Notes under the pieces: model-generated | What the model was told of the DNA's origin: nothing | The model's database searches: none | What the model saw: the letters and a program-made list of their open reading frames with translations, nothing else | Program-made: the position numbers and the translations under genes | Part shown: positions 24,374-33,795 of the stretch, piece after piece | Layout: each line of letters begins with the position of its first letter | Numbering within the stretch: position 1 is the first letter of the stretch | NCBI GenBank assembly: GCA_025449935.1 | Contig: JANWIJ010000016.1 | Span: 1-45,401, forward strand | Origin: Chitinophagaceae bacterium | GTDB lineage: Bacteria; Bacteroidota; Bacteroidia; Chitinophagales; Chitinophagaceae | DNA: 45,401 nt | Reading direction: 5' to 3'

Positions 24374-25417
24374 TTACCATTCTGCCCTTGCCGTTGAACT
24401 GACTGAAAGGTCAGCGAATTGTTCCGACAGGTATTTGTAATAACCGGTTATTGCAATCATGCCGGCATTGTCGGTACAATATTTCAATTCGGGAACAAAT
24501 GTGTTCCAGTTGTATTTCTTCCCCTTTTCGTCAAATCCTTTTCTCAGCCCGCTGTTGGCAGACACACCTCCCGCCAGGCAGATATCGGTAATGCCGGTGG
24601 CTAATGCTGCTTTTTTTAATTTATTCAGGAGGATCGTTACAATACGCTGCTGGATTGAAGCACAGATATCCGGGAGGTTTTCTGAAATAAATTTTTGTTT
24701 TTCTTCCTCCGTCGCGCCAAATTCTTCCTTATATAAATTGCTCTTCCCTGCATTTTGTAAAAAGTAAAGGATGGATGTTTTCACCCCGCTGAAGCTGAAG
24801 TTCAATCCAGGTATCTGCGGTTCAGGAAATTTATACCGGTTCGGATCACCTTCCCTGGCATATTTATCGATCAGTGGGCCACCGGGATAGGGAAGACCCA
24901 GCAATTTGGCTGATTTATCAAATGCTTCACCCGCGGCATCATCAATAGTTTCGCCGATCACCTTCATTTGCGTGGGCGACTCACACACTACTATTTGTGT
25001 ATGCCCGCCACTAACCGTGAGACATAAGAAAGGAAAACTGGGTTTGGGATCGTCAATCAGGTTGGCCAGCACATGGGCCTGCATATGATGCACGGCGATC
25101 AATGGTTTGTTTAGGGCGAGTGACAGCGATTTAGCAAACTGCCCGCCCACCAGCAATGACCCGATCAGTCCCGGTGACTGGGTAAAGGCAATTGCATCAA
25201 TATCTTTCATGATGATACCGGCATCCCTTACCGCGGCATCAACCACCGGGACAATATGCTGCATGTGTGCCCTTGAGGCGAGTTCGGGTACAACGCCGCC
25301 ATATTTTTCATGAACAGTTTGATTAGCGATGTAATTAGAGAGAATTTTTCCATCCACGCAAACAGACGAGGATGTTTCATCACAACTCGATTCAATCGCA
25401 AGGATGGTCACTGGCAT
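24374..25417 (-). CDS. tsaD: tRNA N6-adenosine threonylcarbamoyltransferase TsaD
   Basis: This enzyme installs the threonylcarbamoyl group on A37 of ANN-decoding tRNAs (t6A) with TsaB/TsaE/TsaC. From ATG 25417 (347 aa) it shows the ASKHA-fold phosphate loop ILAIESSCDETS at 5-16 and the family block GGVVPELASRAHMQ. The metal ligands are H111 and H115 (HHMQAHV). TVSGGHTQIV, LDFSFSGVKT-like LNFSFSGVKTS, LAGGVSANS and the late YCTDNAGMIA follow. The length is normal. The upstream in-frame ATG at 25447 adds ten residues not expected in the family. Its neighbour trmN6 acts on the same tRNA position. Confidence 0.97.
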   Translation of the reverse strand: MPVTILAIESSCDETSSSVCVDGKILSNYIANQTVHEKYGGVVPELASRAHMQHIVPVVDAAVRDAGIIMKDIDAIAFTQSPGLIGSLLVGGQFAKSLSLALNKPLIAVHHMQAHVLANLIDDPKPSFPFLCLTVSGGHTQIVVCESPTQMKVIGETIDDAAGEAFDKSAKLLGLPYPGGPLIDKYAREGDPNRYKFPEPQIPGLNFSFSGVKTSILYFLQNAGKSNLYKEEFGATEEEKQKFISENLPDICASIQQRIVTILLNKLKKAALATGITDICLAGGVSANSGLRKGFDEKGKKYNWNTFVPELKYCTDNAGMIAITGYYKYLSEQFADLSVSSTARAEW

Positions 25418-25574
25418 GAACGGGAAAGATTTTTTCAAAGGTAGCAAAGGCTGACTATTTCAATTTTTTCATCCACCGCACAAGCGAACCCCGTCCGGTG
25501 ACTTTTATAATTCATGCCTGCACAACGGTTAGCTGTTAATAGAGTGTTGGGAGGAAACACTTCAGAAAAAAATC

Positions 25575-26825
25575 TTATTTGCTTCGTATCGCTTCTACCG
25601 GGTCCATATTTGCTGCCTGTAATGCGGGGATAAAACCGGCCACGATGCCCACAATGATGCAGATGCCGATAGCGAGGAGCATATAACCTGTGGAAATAAA
25701 AACGGGGAAGCTCAGGGCCAGTGTCAGTATCTGGGTTAAAATAAAGACCAGCGTTAACCCGATCATTCCACCAATGATGCAAAGGAAGGCGGACTCCAGC
25801 AAAAACTCGGTAAGTATCACTCTTTTTTTAGCGCCAATCGCTTTTTTTAAACCGATCTGGCTGGTTCTTTCCCTGACAGACACAAACATAATATTGGCCA
25901 CGCCAAACATGCCCACGATCAATGATAAAGCAGCGATCGCCCAGCCGCCGATATTTAAACCGGAGAAAGCCGAACTGATCGCATCGCTGAAATCATTCAC
26001 ATCATTCAATGCAAAATCCTCTTCCTTGGTAGGGCTGAGTTTGTGAAGCGCCCGCATGGTACCTGTAAGATCATCTTTGAGTGCTTTGCTGCTGAGGTTG
26101 TCCTGTCCCTGCACCATGATCACCGGATCCGACCTGAATTCATTCATGATGTTCCGGGCATATTTGTAGGGCAGCACAATGCTCTGGTCAAAATCCCAGC
26201 CACCGATCATTTGTTTTCCCTGCTTTTTGATCACACCCACTACCAGGGCCGTTCTGCCCCGCGCCGTCACTTCTTTACCGGCGGCCACTTCCGCTGATCC
26301 AAATAATTTTTCCGCCACATCATTGCCAATCACGATGGCATTCACACCCCGCTCAAATTCCGCGTCTGACATATAGCGGCCATAACGCACTTCGACCGGT
26401 TGTATGTCGTTAAAATCTTCAGTAACTCCATATAGTTTCACATTGGAAAGAATATTGCCCGCATACTCAACATTATCCTGTGTATTGATGGCGAATGCTA
26501 CAAACTTTGAACTGCCGGTTCTTTCCCGGATATGTTTTATCTCGTTGTATTTTGGAGAAGGGCGGTTCACATATTTCCACCAGGGATAGTCGGGACCGCC
26601 ACTGTAATCCCATTTGTCCACGTAAATGGTATTGGTGCCCAGCGATTTTACTTCATTCTGGATATTCTGTTCCAGGCTATTCACCGTTGCCAATACCCCG
26701 ATGATGCAGAAGATACCGATGGTGATACCAAACAGCGAAAGGAAAGTGCGCAGTTTATTCTTCCACAATTCCTGCAGGGCCATTTTAAAACTGCTGGTAA
26801 CTATTTCAATGTAGCGGCGGAACAT
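25575..26825 (-). CDS. ABC transporter permease, MacB/FtsX type
   Basis: The 416 residues follow the MacB layout. A cytoplasmic start (FKMALQELWKNKLRTFLSLFGITIGIFCIIGV) holds TM1 at about 25-47, then a periplasmic MacB-PCD domain at about 50-275 (GVTEDFNDIQPVEVRYGRYMSDAEFERGVNAIVIG). FtsX transmembrane helices lie at about 290-315, 345-372 and 383-405. LRERTSQIGLKKAIGAKKR-like VRERTSQIGLKKAIG marks the coupling region, and the C-terminus is AANMDPVEAIRSK. It would export a lipoprotein, peptide or drug with a separate ATPase, which is not encoded nearby. It is monocistronic as far as can be seen. Confidence 0.93.
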   Translation of the reverse strand: MFRRYIEIVTSSFKMALQELWKNKLRTFLSLFGITIGIFCIIGVLATVNSLEQNIQNEVKSLGTNTIYVDKWDYSGGPDYPWWKYVNRPSPKYNEIKHIRERTGSSKFVAFAINTQDNVEYAGNILSNVKLYGVTEDFNDIQPVEVRYGRYMSDAEFERGVNAIVIGNDVAEKLFGSAEVAAGKEVTARGRTALVVGVIKKQGKQMIGGWDFDQSIVLPYKYARNIMNEFRSDPVIMVQGQDNLSSKALKDDLTGTMRALHKLSPTKEEDFALNDVNDFSDAISSAFSGLNIGGWAIAALSLIVGMFGVANIMFVSVRERTSQIGLKKAIGAKKRVILTEFLLESAFLCIIGGMIGLTLVFILTQILTLALSFPVFISTGYMLLAIGICIIVGIVAGFIPALQAANMDPVEAIRSK

Positions 26826-26968
26826 TCAACAAAATTACCGGAAGGCTGGTTAGTGCTGAAAGATTTTATTTGGATGGAAGCCGCAGACTCCGATTTTTTG
26901 AGTTATTAAACTTAAGCAGGAAAAATCACTGACCGGCCGCCCAGGCGTCCAGCTATTTTTCTAAACCT

Positions 26969-26976
26969 TATTTTTG
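26969..26976 (+). promoter_or_regulatory. Possible -7 element (TATTTTTG) close to a start codon
   Basis: It matches TAnnTTTG and ends 4 bases before the ATG of the antiporter gene. No convincing -33 TTTG box is seen. If used, the mRNA would be nearly leaderless. Confidence 0.3.
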
Positions 26977-26980
26977 ATGC

Positions 26981-28579
26981 ATGGAGAATGTCAGTATTAT
27001 TTTATTGCTGCTGTTCGGGATCACATTCCTGGGCATACTCAGCAAAAAGTACAGTTTCCCTTTCCCGATCGTACTCGTATTATCAGGGGTGGCTATCAGC
27101 CTCGTCCCTGGTCTGCCGGTTATCCAGCTTGACCCGGAAATTGCTTTTATTATTTTCCTGCCACCGCTTTTATACGCGGCCGCATGGAATACCAGCTGGC
27201 ATAACTTTAAAGCTTCAATCCGTCCCATCATGCGGGCTGCTGTGGGGTTGGTTCTTTTTACGATGACCCTTGTTGCCGTGGCTGCCCATTTATTGATCCC
27301 TGGCCTCGACTGGCCATTGTGTTTCCTGATCGGGGCCATCGTTTCGCCCCCGGACGCGGTTGCCGCAACTTCGCTCACGGGCGGACTGGGTTTGCATCCA
27401 AAACTGATAACTATATTAGAAGGGGAGAGCCTGGTGAATGATGCCAGCGGGCTGGTAGCTTATAAATATGCATTAACAGCCATCACGGCCGGCAACTTTG
27501 TATTATGGAAAGCGGGTTTGAATTTTCTCCTGGTCGCCGCTGCAGGTATCGCAATCGGCCTGGCCATCGGTTACCTGCTTTACCTCATTCATAAAAAATT
27601 TGTATGCGACCCGGTCATAGAAGTTACACTCACTTTTCTCACCCCGTTTGCTTCCTATTTATTGGCTGAAAAGTTTCATTTTTCCGGCGTGCTCGCTGTG
27701 GTTACGACTGGTTTGTATCTTTCTTTTCGTTCCAGCCAGATATTCAGTCATGAAAGCAGGATTATGGCTTATGCGGTTTGGGAAGTAGTAATCTTTATTT
27801 TAAACAGCCTGGTGTTTATTTTACTGGGATTACAGTTGCGGAGTGTCGTGCAGGGAATCAACGATTACCCGGCGGGTGAACTGGCATTATATGGCATCGT
27901 TATCAGCCTGGTGGTGATCCTGGTCCGGTTCCTCTGGATATTACCTGCTGCCGTTTTACCTGTCTTTATCAGCCGGCGAATGATGAAAAAAGAACAGTTC
28001 GATCCGCGAAACATGGTGGTGTTTGGATGGGCCGGTATGCGTGGCGTGGTATCTATGGCGGCCGCACTGGCGCTGCCGCTTACCTTATTGAATGGTACAG
28101 CTTTTCCTTACAGGAACCTCGTGATCTTCCTGGCCTTCTGTGTTATTCTATCCACCCTGGTATTGCTGGGATTCACCTTGCCCTGGATCATCAGGAAATT
28201 AAAACTCCCGAAATATTCCATAGCAGCGGAAGAGTATGAGGTGAGGAATTACGTGGTGACGGAAACAATCACCCATATCGAAGAAAATCTTTCCCTGCAA
28301 CACGATACCCTGCTCAATAATATTAAAAGTAAATACGAAGTAAAATACAATCGCCTGCAAAAGACCGAACTCCCGGCCAATTATTTTGGCGGGGGAAAAA
28401 CACTGACGGCAAATGTTTTTAACGAATACACCCAATTGCAGATTGACCTGATCGGGGTGGAAAGGCAAACCGTTGAACGGCTGCACCGTGAAGGAAAAAC
28501 AAGCGAAGAAATCTTACGGAAGATCGAAAAAGAACTGGACCTGGAAGAAACCCGGCTGAAACTGGACATGTATCAATAA
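26981..28579 (+). CDS. CPA1-family Na+/H+ antiporter
   Basis: This inner-membrane cation/proton exchanger is 532 aa. About 12 hydrophobic helices fill residues 1-415, starting SIILLLLFGITFLGILSKKY. The functional motifs of CPA1 are present: IVSPPDAVAATSL near 122-132 (the PDA motif of the unwound helix), LEGESLVNDASGLVAYK near 147-163 (the transport Asp in VNDASG) and GWAGMRGVVSMAAALALP near 350. The C-terminal 115 residues are cytoplasmic and charged, with helical KLPKYSIAAEEYEVRNYV and EEILRKIEKELDLEETRLKL. It probably helps pH and sodium homeostasis. It is convergent with the esterase gene. Confidence 0.93.
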   Translation: MENVSIILLLLFGITFLGILSKKYSFPFPIVLVLSGVAISLVPGLPVIQLDPEIAFIIFLPPLLYAAAWNTSWHNFKASIRPIMRAAVGLVLFTMTLVAVAAHLLIPGLDWPLCFLIGAIVSPPDAVAATSLTGGLGLHPKLITILEGESLVNDASGLVAYKYALTAITAGNFVLWKAGLNFLLVAAAGIAIGLAIGYLLYLIHKKFVCDPVIEVTLTFLTPFASYLLAEKFHFSGVLAVVTTGLYLSFRSSQIFSHESRIMAYAVWEVVIFILNSLVFILLGLQLRSVVQGINDYPAGELALYGIVISLVVILVRFLWILPAAVLPVFISRRMMKKEQFDPRNMVVFGWAGMRGVVSMAAALALPLTLLNGTAFPYRNLVIFLAFCVILSTLVLLGFTLPWIIRKLKLPKYSIAAEEYEVRNYVVTETITHIEENLSLQHDTLLNNIKSKYEVKYNRLQKTELPANYFGGGKTLTANVFNEYTQLQIDLIGVERQTVERLHREGKTSEEILRKIEKELDLEETRLKLDMYQ

Positions 28580-28595
28580 GCTCCCCTTCCCTCAG

Positions 28596-29522
28596 TCATT
28601 TTAAATATTGTTTAAACCATTTATCAACTTCCTCCATATCCGGGGAAGGTGTATGACTTTCTTTCCGGCGCAGGACCAGCCTGGTAGCAATACCGGCTGC
28701 TTTCAGTTTCTGGTACATTGCTGGTCCCTGCCGCGCGGGGATCAGGGGATCATCATCGGAATAATAGATCAGAAATGGGGCATCATCACTGCTAACATAT
28801 GTAACCGGTGATGCCTGTGCATACCGCCCGGATAAAACAAATTCACCGTCTTTTTTTTCAGGCAGTTCTTTCAAATAATTAATGAGCACCTGGGCGATGA
28901 AATCTCTTGCCATGGATGAATCTTCCCGGCGGTTAAAATCAGACAGGTCAAATGGAGTGGCCAATGCCACAACAGCCTGCACTTTTGAACTCACGCTGTC
29001 AATACCTGTTTCAGGTTTGGCAACCAGTGTATCAGTAACCCCCAGCAATGCCGACAGGTAGGCACCGGAAGAATGACCCATCACGCCAATATGGTTGGGA
29101 TCTATCTTAAAATTTTTAGCATGGTACCTTATAAAACGAACGGCCCGCTGGCAATCATAAAAAATTTCCGGGAAACCAAAGGAAGGTGCAAAGCGGTGAT
29201 TGATGATGAACAGGGTGTAGCCTTTTTGCACAAGTGCCTGCGCCCATTTCCCGCTGTAAGCCGTATCCGACGTATAATCCTCTTTTAAGGAAGGCTGGTT
29301 ATAAACCTGCTGGTATGCATAACCCCAGGCGGATCCGTTGATATAAAGGATGGCCCGGTGATTGGATTTTTCCGGCTGGTACACATCCATTAGCAGGGCC
29401 ATACCCGAGATCATACCATACACCAGGTTTTCCTGTTTGGTTACATGCCTGGTTTGACCAACTGCCATGCAATTTTGAAGTAAAAGGAGTGTTGGTAATA
29501 ACAGGCGAAGCTTTTGTTTCAT
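28596..29522 (-). CDS. Secreted alpha/beta hydrolase (esterase/lipase family)
   Basis: The signal peptide is about residues 1-23 (LLLPTLLLLQNCMAVGQ). The oxyanion-side segment RAILYINGSAWGYAY replaces the HGGG box of related esterases. The nucleophile Ser151 lies in GHSSGAY. The acid lies in IYYSDDDPLIPARQG and the His in ESHTPSPD near the C-terminus. The VDVYQP-like MDVYQPEK start and overall layout match BD-FAE-type esterases, often carbohydrate esterases, in the periplasm. The substrate is not known. It follows the methyltransferase gene by 11 bases on the same strand, suggesting one transcript. Confidence 0.88.
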   Translation of the reverse strand: MKQKLRLLLPTLLLLQNCMAVGQTRHVTKQENLVYGMISGMALLMDVYQPEKSNHRAILYINGSAWGYAYQQVYNQPSLKEDYTSDTAYSGKWAQALVQKGYTLFIINHRFAPSFGFPEIFYDCQRAVRFIRYHAKNFKIDPNHIGVMGHSSGAYLSALLGVTDTLVAKPETGIDSVSSKVQAVVALATPFDLSDFNRREDSSMARDFIAQVLINYLKELPEKKDGEFVLSGRYAQASPVTYVSSDDAPFLIYYSDDDPLIPARQGPAMYQKLKAAGIATRLVLRRKESHTPSPDMEEVDKWFKQYLK

Positions 29523-29533
29523 GTTCCAATGTT

Positions 29534-30181
29534 TTAGTCTTCCGTGTTTTTGTTTTTCACCCAGGTATAAGCCCGTTTGCTGGGATATTCCTGCGGATAA
29601 GGTTCCCTTTCCATAGAATCGATGATGTCAAAACCTGTTGCAGTCAATAGTTCATTGATCCTTTTGGGTTCAAAAAAATAGAAATCAATATTCACGGGAT
29701 GCTCCAGGAATTCATCCCGGTGAAGCATAGTATCACCAATATGAAAGGAGAAAAGAAAATGGGCATCGTCTTTTAATACCCGTTTGATCTCCGAAAAAGC
29801 AATCCCCAGCTGTGACTCATTAAAATGAACGATGGAATAAAAGGCGATCGCTGCGCCAAATGTATTACGCGGGTATTGAAGCCGAAGCATATCCGCTGTC
29901 TCAAATTGAAGCTGCGGGTTGAGGGACTTTGCAACTTTTACCATTTCAGGTGAAAGATCAGTGCCGAGAAGTTCTTTCCATCCGCAGTCAGCTAAATATT
30001 TCGTGGTTTGCCCGGGACCACAACCCAGGTCGATACATTTTCCCCGGTTCAGGTTTTCAGCCGTGAAGGCGTTTAGTAAGAGCTGGTCAAAATGTTTATG
30101 ACCAAGTTCGTGGATGAACTTATCAGCATAATTTTTGGCCGTCCGGTCATAGCAGTCTATAATATTTTTTTGCGGTTGCAT
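29534..30181 (-). CDS. Class I SAM-dependent methyltransferase
   Basis: The 215-residue protein has motif I CIDLGCGPGQTTKYLAD near 48-64, the acidic loop LLGTDLSPEMVKVAKS near 72-87, and motif post-II FGAAIAFYSIVHFNESQ. These are marks of the Methyltransf_11/25 type. No substrate-binding region tells the target; small molecules are most likely. It starts YDRTAKNYADKFIHELGHKHFDQLLLNAF, the usual lid helix. It is co-oriented with the esterase (11-base gap) and with the cysteine-synthase-like gene behind it. Confidence 0.88.
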   Translation of the reverse strand: MQPQKNIIDCYDRTAKNYADKFIHELGHKHFDQLLLNAFTAENLNRGKCIDLGCGPGQTTKYLADCGWKELLGTDLSPEMVKVAKSLNPQLQFETADMLRLQYPRNTFGAAIAFYSIVHFNESQLGIAFSEIKRVLKDDAHFLFSFHIGDTMLHRDEFLEHPVNIDFYFFEPKRINELLTATGFDIIDSMEREPYPQEYPSKRAYTWVKNKNTED

Positions 30182-30253
30182 CCACTTAAATATACAGCAG
30201 TCCCTCCGTCATTTCAAAAACCTGGCCGGGCTTTTCTATTTGTAAATGTTGGG

Positions 30254-31168
30254 CTATTGTTTATACAGGTCCCCGTTCAGGTATTTTAACCCGGAATCAC
30301 AAATGATCGTCACGATCTTTTTTCCCGGCCCGATGATCCTTGCCCGTTGCATCGCTGCCCATACATTGGCTCCGCTTGTTGTGCCTCCGAATATTCCTTC
30401 AGTCCTGGCCAGTTTTCTTGCGGTGGCATAAGCATCTTCGTCCGACACGGCGATAATTTCATCGGCCAGGTCAAGCCGGCAGATCGAAGGCACAAACCCG
30501 GTCCCGATGCCTTCCAGGCGATGTGTTCCTGATATATCTCCGCCGGATAGCGAACGTACCTGCAGCGGCTCAACGGGAATGCAGCGGATGCCCGGGATTT
30601 CTTTTTTAAATATTTCGGAACTGCCGGAGAAACAACCGCCCGTACCTACCCCCATGATAAATTCATCAATGTTTTTTCCCAGCACCGCCAGGACCTCGCG
30701 GGCCATAGTGTGATAGGCATTTCGGTTGTCAATATTATTGAACTGGTCGGTCCAGAAAGTATTGGGGTTGGCGCTTAATTCTTTTGCCCTTCTTACCATC
30801 GTGTCGATCAGCTTTGCTGTAATTTTCCGGTTCTTACTTGGAAATATTTCCAGCGAAGCACCAAATGCCCGCATGGTCTGCAGTTTTTCTTCGGCAAATG
30901 CGTCGGAGGAAACAAAATGTGCCTGGTAACCTTTGGTCGCACATACCATGGCGAGGGAACTGCCTGTACTGCCACCGGTATAGTCCACCACTGTACCCCC
31001 GGCCTTCAGTTGTCCTCTTTGTTCAGCGCCTTCAATCATGGAAAGAGCCATCCGGTCTTTCATACTCCCGGTCGGGTTGGCGCCTTCATATTTCACATAG
31101 ATATCCGCTGCGCCGGGTTCGGCCAGCCGTTCTAATTTCAGTAAGGGGGTGTTACCAATTGCTTTCAT
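30254..31168 (-). CDS. Cysteine synthase family PLP-dependent enzyme
   Basis: From ATG 31168 (304 aa) the protein begins MKAIGNTPLLKLERL, the family signature. The PLP lysine is K37 in NPTGSMKDRMA. The substrate loop is TGGSTGSSLAMV near 67-78 (CysK has TSGNTG). GTGGCFSGSSEIFK near 172 binds the phosphate. The changed loop means activity may not be O-acetylserine sulfhydrylase; cystathionine beta-synthase-like or other beta-replacement reactions are open. The in-frame extension to 31234 is not expected. It probably heads an operon with the methyltransferase and esterase. Confidence 0.88.
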   Translation of the reverse strand: MKAIGNTPLLKLERLAEPGAADIYVKYEGANPTGSMKDRMALSMIEGAEQRGQLKAGGTVVDYTGGSTGSSLAMVCATKGYQAHFVSSDAFAEEKLQTMRAFGASLEIFPSKNRKITAKLIDTMVRRAKELSANPNTFWTDQFNNIDNRNAYHTMAREVLAVLGKNIDEFIMGVGTGGCFSGSSEIFKKEIPGIRCIPVEPLQVRSLSGGDISGTHRLEGIGTGFVPSICRLDLADEIIAVSDEDAYATARKLARTEGIFGGTTSGANVWAAMQRARIIGPGKKIVTIICDSGLKYLNGDLYKQ

Positions 31169-31299
31169 GAAATGAAGGTATGAATGATTTTTCCCCGGAT
31201 GATTTCGATAAAGCCAGGAGTGGCTACGGTGCAATGAAAATTCCAGTCTTAATAAGTTTCATCATTTCAGCCTTCCTGGATTATCCGTGTGAGTGATAC

Positions 31300-31710
31300 T
31301 CATGCACTTCCTTTCAAAACAGGTTTGTATGAGCCGGCGAACAGCAGGTAAGTGATAAATAGTATCAACATCACCGAATCAACAATGACTGCCGTCCCGG
31401 CCCACAGCCCAAAATAGGATTGGCCCGAAGTAAGTACCAGCAGGATGAATATGATCTTGCTTATCCCAGCAATGACCAGGACGAATCGTCTTACCGTAAT
31501 GTTGAAAGCCCCGTAGATCAGCATGAGGCCTACCAGCCCGATCAAAGCCCCCCAGTTACGAACAATAATATCTGCCACGGCGCCATCCATCGTTTCCCCG
31601 AAATTAGATTTGAGGGATGACTGCGGAGAGAATAATGCGAGGAACATGGTACAGGTCAGCAGCCCGCAAACGAGCATGACCCATTTAAAATTGGATAAGA
31701 AAAAACGCAT
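31300..31710 (-). CDS. Four-helix membrane protein of unknown function
   Basis: Helices are at about 8-28, 50-68, 72-95 and 100-125 in a 136-residue protein. The polar stretch between helices 1 and 2 (SPQSSLKSNFGETMDGAVADIIVRNWG) would lie outside the membrane. The C-terminus is SYKPVLKGSA. It resembles small membrane proteins of the DUF4345/DoxX-like size class but no motif decides. It stands alone between the PLP enzyme and the SRPBCC gene. Confidence 0.65.
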   Translation of the reverse strand: MRFFLSNFKWVMLVCGLLTCTMFLALFSPQSSLKSNFGETMDGAVADIIVRNWGALIGLVGLMLIYGAFNITVRRFVLVIAGISKIIFILLVLTSGQSYFGLWAGTAVIVDSVMLILFITYLLFAGSYKPVLKGSA

Positions 31711-31858
31711 GGCTGTCAGTTTGGTTCAGAAAAATAGTAGCCATATGAAATTATAAAAAATATTAATGTATTCGGTTAGATATTCTGAAATGTCAGAAAA
31801 ATAGCATGGTTGTTATAACCAGGCAAAACCGTGACAGGGAGAGATGCCGGTAAAAAAG

Positions 31859-32353
31859 TTATTTCGCCAGTAATTCGTCGAGGTTGGTATGTGCCGCGGC
31901 AAAACCTTCCCTGAAACCCATTTCAATAATTTTTTCCATGTCTTCCAATGAAGGGAAAGTAATCACTATTTCAACTTTTGTTCCTTTGCCGGATTCGGTG
32001 AATACGCCTGACCAGTGCATGCGGGGAAAACTGTTATCGATATTTCCATTTTCATCACAGAAGGCATCCAGCCCAGTATAAGATTTATTGGGAACAATAG
32101 TTTCATAATCCGCCCGGCAATAGTGGCGGGAACCATCGGGGCCTTCCATATAATACATCCAGCGGCCACCTTCACGGAAATCCATACTTTTTGTTTGGGC
32201 TTTCCAGGGTTTGGGTGCCCACCACTGGTCCAGCAATTGAGCTTCGGTCCAGGCTCTCCATACCTGCTTCAGCGTTGCTGCAAATTCCCGGGTTACTTTG
32301 ATTTTTTTGTTGCTCTTGTCGGTCGTGTATATCGTTTCGTTGGTTACCAGCAT
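31859..32353 (-). CDS. SRPBCC (AHSA1-type) domain protein
   Basis: This soluble protein of 164 aa carries the START/Bet v1-like fold of the AHSA1 family. IKVTREFAATLKQVWRAWTEAQLLDQWWAPK gives the first strand and helices, DFREGGRWMYYMEGPDG the central strands, and the long C-terminal helix is DMEKIIEMGFREGFAAAHTNLDELL. Such proteins bind hydrophobic ligands or act as co-chaperone-like modules, and are often seen with ArsR regulators; none is adjacent. The ligand is unknown. Confidence 0.88.
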   Translation of the reverse strand: MLVTNETIYTTDKSNKKIKVTREFAATLKQVWRAWTEAQLLDQWWAPKPWKAQTKSMDFREGGRWMYYMEGPDGSRHYCRADYETIVPNKSYTGLDAFCDENGNIDNSFPRMHWSGVFTESGKGTKVEIVITFPSLEDMEKIIEMGFREGFAAAHTNLDELLAK

Positions 32354-32490
32354 GATTCTTTAGGTTTTTATTCGCAACTGTTTGGTTGCAAATATACGGG
32401 CACCTGGTTAGTTTTTCAAAATATTTCTTTGTTGTTGGTCATCCCGGCGCCAGGAGGGACCTGCAGGAAATTTATACCCGGGAAACCTGG

Positions 32491-33021
32491 TTATTGACCT
32501 TTTACCTGTGTTACATCCATTAAGACCGGGGTATGATGGTGACCAGTGTGTGCGCCGAATAATGTGCCAGTGAGCTGCACGGCACTGCCGAGGTAACGAC
32601 CCATATCTATTGTGTTTTCATCATAAAGCAACTGGATCTTCGATACATTATACTTTGATTCTTTGGAGTCATCATCCGGTTGGACGGGGCCAATCACATT
32701 GATGGGTTTATCCGGCACCAGCAGGTATCGTTCTTCCTTCGCATCGGTTTTTGGATTTTCACCAAAACCGGGAGCGCCGTAAAATGTTTCTTTGCTGATC
32801 TTCCCGCTGATCACAACGGATTTATCGTAGGCATAATCGGTCTTGTTGACAACCCGTGTTGCTGAGACCCCGGCATCGTCGGGAGCGGAGCTGGCGACCG
32901 TATCACTGGTGCTAATGGTTGTGTCGGTTTCAGTTGTTTCTTTATCGGTCTTACTGTTATTACAACCAGCAGCCAGGAATAAGGATCCGGCCATACAAAA
33001 GTTTAGAAATGATCTTTTCAT
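32491..33021 (-). CDS. DUF4431-like lipoprotein
   Basis: The signal ends in LAAGC (C19 lipobox), followed by a Thr/Ser/Asp-rich linker (KETTETDTTISTSDTV, residues about 25-50). The folded part (70-176) resembles DUF4431: VVISGKISKETFYGAPGFGENPK, then RYLLVPDKPINVIG, and the ending GSAVQLTGTLFGAHTGHHHTPVLMDV. That ending, with its clustered His (AHTGHHHT), could bind metal. The fold is likely OB-like. The function is unknown and the family assignment is by eye. The next gene upstream is divergent, 248 bases away; that gap shows no clear element. Confidence 0.75.
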   Translation of the reverse strand: MKRSFLNFCMAGSLFLAAGCNNSKTDKETTETDTTISTSDTVASSAPDDAGVSATRVVNKTDYAYDKSVVISGKISKETFYGAPGFGENPKTDAKEERYLLVPDKPINVIGPVQPDDDSKESKYNVSKIQLLYDENTIDMGRYLGSAVQLTGTLFGAHTGHHHTPVLMDVTQVKGQ

Positions 33022-33269
33022 ATTGGTGGTTTAAGGGGTGATAACTCTTTGCACTAAATATACTGTCCCTCCTGAATAACACTTCTACTCAAAATGATGT
33101 ATTTCCACGGTTGGATATTAAGGGTGGGTGATACCAGTCAGTCATTTTTGTTCTCCGGAAAGCCACCGCTTTTCCATTTGGGGATGAAGTTAACTTTATG
33201 ATTTTAATAAACGGCACTTTTGGGAGACTTGGCTAATTTTATCGCTCGTTAATTTGTATCTGACTTTTT

Positions 33270-33692
33270 ATGCGGTTTATACTGTTCATACTGTTGCCTT
33301 TTTTTAGTGCCGCTGTACTTCGCCAGGAGCAGGGACAGGAACCAGCTGAAATAAAAATAGTTCATGAATTATTCCGCCTTCGGAATGAACATAAAGCTGA
33401 TTCCGCCGAGCAATACTTTGCCGACACGGTTAAAGTCTATATGAAATATTTAAGGAACGTACCAAGGAAGGTGATCACCCGGAGCGACAAAAGTTTCTGG
33501 AAAGCTCATCCTAAAAACAAGTTTGAAATGACGGCCCCGGTGCAGCTTACCACCCGGGGCGGAATTACGACCGCCATCATTACCGGCAAAGAATACCTGG
33601 ATGGGGCGGCTTTCAAGTATGAAAGGATTGAAATCAAATTTGACCGGGCTAAAAAAATAAATTCCTTCCGGGGATTTACACTTAACCAATAG
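33270..33692 (+). CDS. Hypothetical secreted protein, possible NTF2-like fold
   Basis: The 140 residues start with a signal peptide (FILFILLPFFSAAVL). The mature part has the helix-then-strand order of NTF2/SnoaL-like proteins: IVHELFRLRNEHKADSAEQYFADTVKVYM, then SFWKAHPKNKFEMTAPVQLTTRGGITTAIITGKEYLDG and a final KYERIEIKFDRAKKINSFRGF strand pair. This is a weak resemblance. It is a single gene about 100 bases ahead of prfC in the same direction. Confidence 0.62.
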   Translation: MRFILFILLPFFSAAVLRQEQGQEPAEIKIVHELFRLRNEHKADSAEQYFADTVKVYMKYLRNVPRKVITRSDKSFWKAHPKNKFEMTAPVQLTTRGGITTAIITGKEYLDGAAFKYERIEIKFDRAKKINSFRGFTLNQ

Positions 33693-33774
33693 AGTTCAAA
33701 AATCTTTTCCCATTCCATTTTCTGCGATGTTGTCTTATGAGCCCTTCAGCAACTCACGGTGCGCATACAATCCT

Positions 33775-33782
33775 TACCTTTG
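33775..33782 (+). promoter_or_regulatory. Possible -7 element (TACCTTTG) for prfC
   Basis: TAnnTTTG match 13 bases before the prfC start. No good -33 element is seen at the expected distance. Confidence 0.3.
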
Positions 33783-33795
33783 CCGCCTTTAAGCA

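Noticed and set aside
25435-25782. 115-residue minus-strand frame overlapping the ABC permease end
   Set aside because: It is a shadow of the permease gene in another frame, rich in Cys/His/Arg and without a domain.
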